Assembly: GCA_027031185.1 (NCBI GenBank)
Contig: JALVEF010000204.1
Location: 1-12,406, forward strand
Length of the DNA: 12,406 nucleotides
From: Saprospiraceae bacterium
GTDB taxonomy: Bacteria; Bacteroidota; Bacteroidia; Chitinophagales; Saprospiraceae
Reading direction: 5' to 3'
Shown in pieces: positions 11,626 through 12,406 of this stretch (its first letter is position 1; each line of letters opens with the position of its first letter). Both the position numbers and the translations under genes were made by a program. The notes beneath the pieces were generated by a model, which was not told where the DNA came from, did not search any database, and was given only the letters and a program-made list of their open reading frames with translations.

Positions 11626-12285
11626 TTAGGACAATTCCTTTTTGCAAAGGTAGAATTCCACGCGCTCGCAAGACGTGTCCTGCAGGCGCTGCTCCATTTC
11701 GTCCAGTGTCTTGGGCGGCGGGATGATGACCTTGTCGCCCGGCTGCCAGTTGAGTGGCATAGCGACACCGTGCTTGTCGGAGTATTGCAATGCTTTGAGT
11801 GCACGCAAGATCTCGTCCATGTTGCGGCCGACATTGAGCGGATAGTACATGATCAGGCGAATCTTCTTGGACGGGTCAATGAAGAATACCGCACGGACGG
11901 CTGCTGTTTCACTCTCGTTGGGCTGAAGCATACCGTAGAGCTTGGCAACTTTCATGTCAATGTCCGCAATGATGGGAAAGTCAAAATAGACGCCTGTCTT
12001 TTCGCGCACATTGTTGACCCAGCCCAGGTGCGCATGCACGCTGTCAATGCTCAGGCCGATGAGCTCGGTATTCAATTCCTCGAATTCGGCTTTGCGGGTG
12101 GCAAATCCACTCATCTCCGTTGTGCATACCGGCGTAAAGTCAGCGGGATGCGAAAACAACAATACCCACTTGTCCCGGGCAAATTCGGAAAATTTTATCG
12201 GACCTTTGGTGGTCATGGCGGTAAAGTCCGGTGCTTGATCGCCGATGCGGGGCATCGGGTTGTAAGCAGTCTCTTGAACTTCCAT
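11626..12285 (-). CDS. Peroxiredoxin (Prx6 / archaeal TPx-like class)
   Basis: A 219-residue thiol peroxidase that reduces H2O2 and organic hydroperoxides, probably in the cytoplasm (no signal peptide). The N-terminal thioredoxin-like domain contains GDQAPDF, HPADFTPVCTTE (peroxidatic Cys54, with Thr51) and a partner Arg131 in AAVRAVFFIDP. The long C-terminal domain (LNWQPGDKVIIPPP...) identifies the Prx6-type family. Two additional cysteines, Cys206 and Cys214, resemble the C-terminal pair of the Aeropyrum-type enzyme, so a disulfide mechanism is possible instead of strict 1-Cys chemistry. The ATG at 12285 is preceded by AGAGAGAAA on the coding strand and starts where homologues do. Monocistronic, with its own promoter at 12323-12354, and convergent with the multicopper oxidase. 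Confidence 0.94.
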   Translation of the reverse strand: MEVQETAYNPMPRIGDQAPDFTAMTTKGPIKFSEFARDKWVLLFSHPADFTPVCTTEMSGFATRKAEFEELNTELIGLSIDSVHAHLGWVNNVREKTGVYFDFPIIADIDMKVAKLYGMLQPNESETAAVRAVFFIDPSKKIRLIMYYPLNVGRNMDEILRALKALQYSDKHGVAMPLNWQPGDKVIIPPPKTLDEMEQRLQDTSCERVEFYLCKKELS

Positions 12286-12322
12286 TTTCTCTCTGTTTTT
12301 GGTTATTGAATCATTTGCGATG

Positions 12323-12354
12323 CAAAGGTGTCGCGCCTATGGGTATAAATCAAA
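12323..12354 (-). promoter_or_regulatory. Bacteroidota-type promoter of the peroxiredoxin gene
   Basis: On the minus strand, TTTG (12354-12351) and CACCTTTG (12330-12323) are separated by 20 nt. This is the expected arrangement, with one mismatch (C for T) at the first base of the -7 element. Predicted leader is ~32 nt. The remaining sequence to the window end is AT-rich and shows no gene. Confidence 0.55.
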
Positions 12355-12406
12355 TTGATTTTTTTTATGATGATATAGGGTATTTCTATTTTGTTTTGAG
12401 TCGAGC

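Overview
The window looks like ordinary chromosomal DNA from a member of the Bacteroidota, possibly a Saprospirales- or Chitinophagales-type lineage. The phylum is supported by a type IX secretion (T9SS) C-terminal sorting domain on the multicopper oxidase, by several promoters of the Bacteroidota form TTTG-N18-20-TAnnTTTG, and by the near-absence of Shine-Dalgarno sequences before start codons. The lineage within the phylum is inference. No tRNA, rRNA, CRISPR array, transposase, integrase or phage gene is visible.

Layout. 1-216: short repeats and the hutU promoter. 217-2232 (+): urocanate hydratase of the long class. 2366-3070 (+): Crp/Fnr-type regulator. 3071-3383: repeat-rich gap. 3384-3491 (+): possible 35-residue membrane peptide. 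3510-4457 (-): ribosome-assembly GTPase RsgA. 4778-5803 (+): TPR lipoprotein. 6026-6226 (+): dodecin. 6491-7243 (-): DUF481-like outer-membrane protein. 7526-7936 (+): twin-CBS protein. 7937-8280: gap with a TTCGACAGG-type repeat cluster. 8281-9555 (+): large exported protein found in Bacteroidota. 9820-11529 (+): T9SS-exported multicopper oxidase. 11626-12285 (-): peroxiredoxin. Almost every gene stands alone with its own promoter. There is no clear operon, and the genes do not form one pathway. Metabolism (hutU), translation quality (rsgA), flavin handling (dodecin), envelope proteins and redox/copper defence are simply side by side.

The most striking feature is a dispersed imperfect palindrome of about 58 nt, with outer arms GTAACTGTTTAGGT / ACCTAAACAGTTAC and inner arms CTGTTTTT / AAAAACAG. 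It is present as five full copies, one split or compound copy, two clear half copies and one short fragment, in most of the intergenic gaps. It occurs in convergent, divergent and codirectional gaps, so it is not simply a terminator. One copy supplies the stop codon of the multicopper oxidase, and one lies inside the predicted 5' leader of the CBS gene. It looks like a REP/MITE-like family, and I see no mobilising enzyme here. A second, unrelated family (TTCGACAGGCTCAG type) is clustered at 8066-8229, with a single copy near 4617.

Two catalytic or binding-site departures deserve checking: Leu replaces the signature Cys in the urocanase, and the canonical flavin-contacting Trp and Gln are absent from the dodecin. 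I did not find a convincing new multi-gene system.
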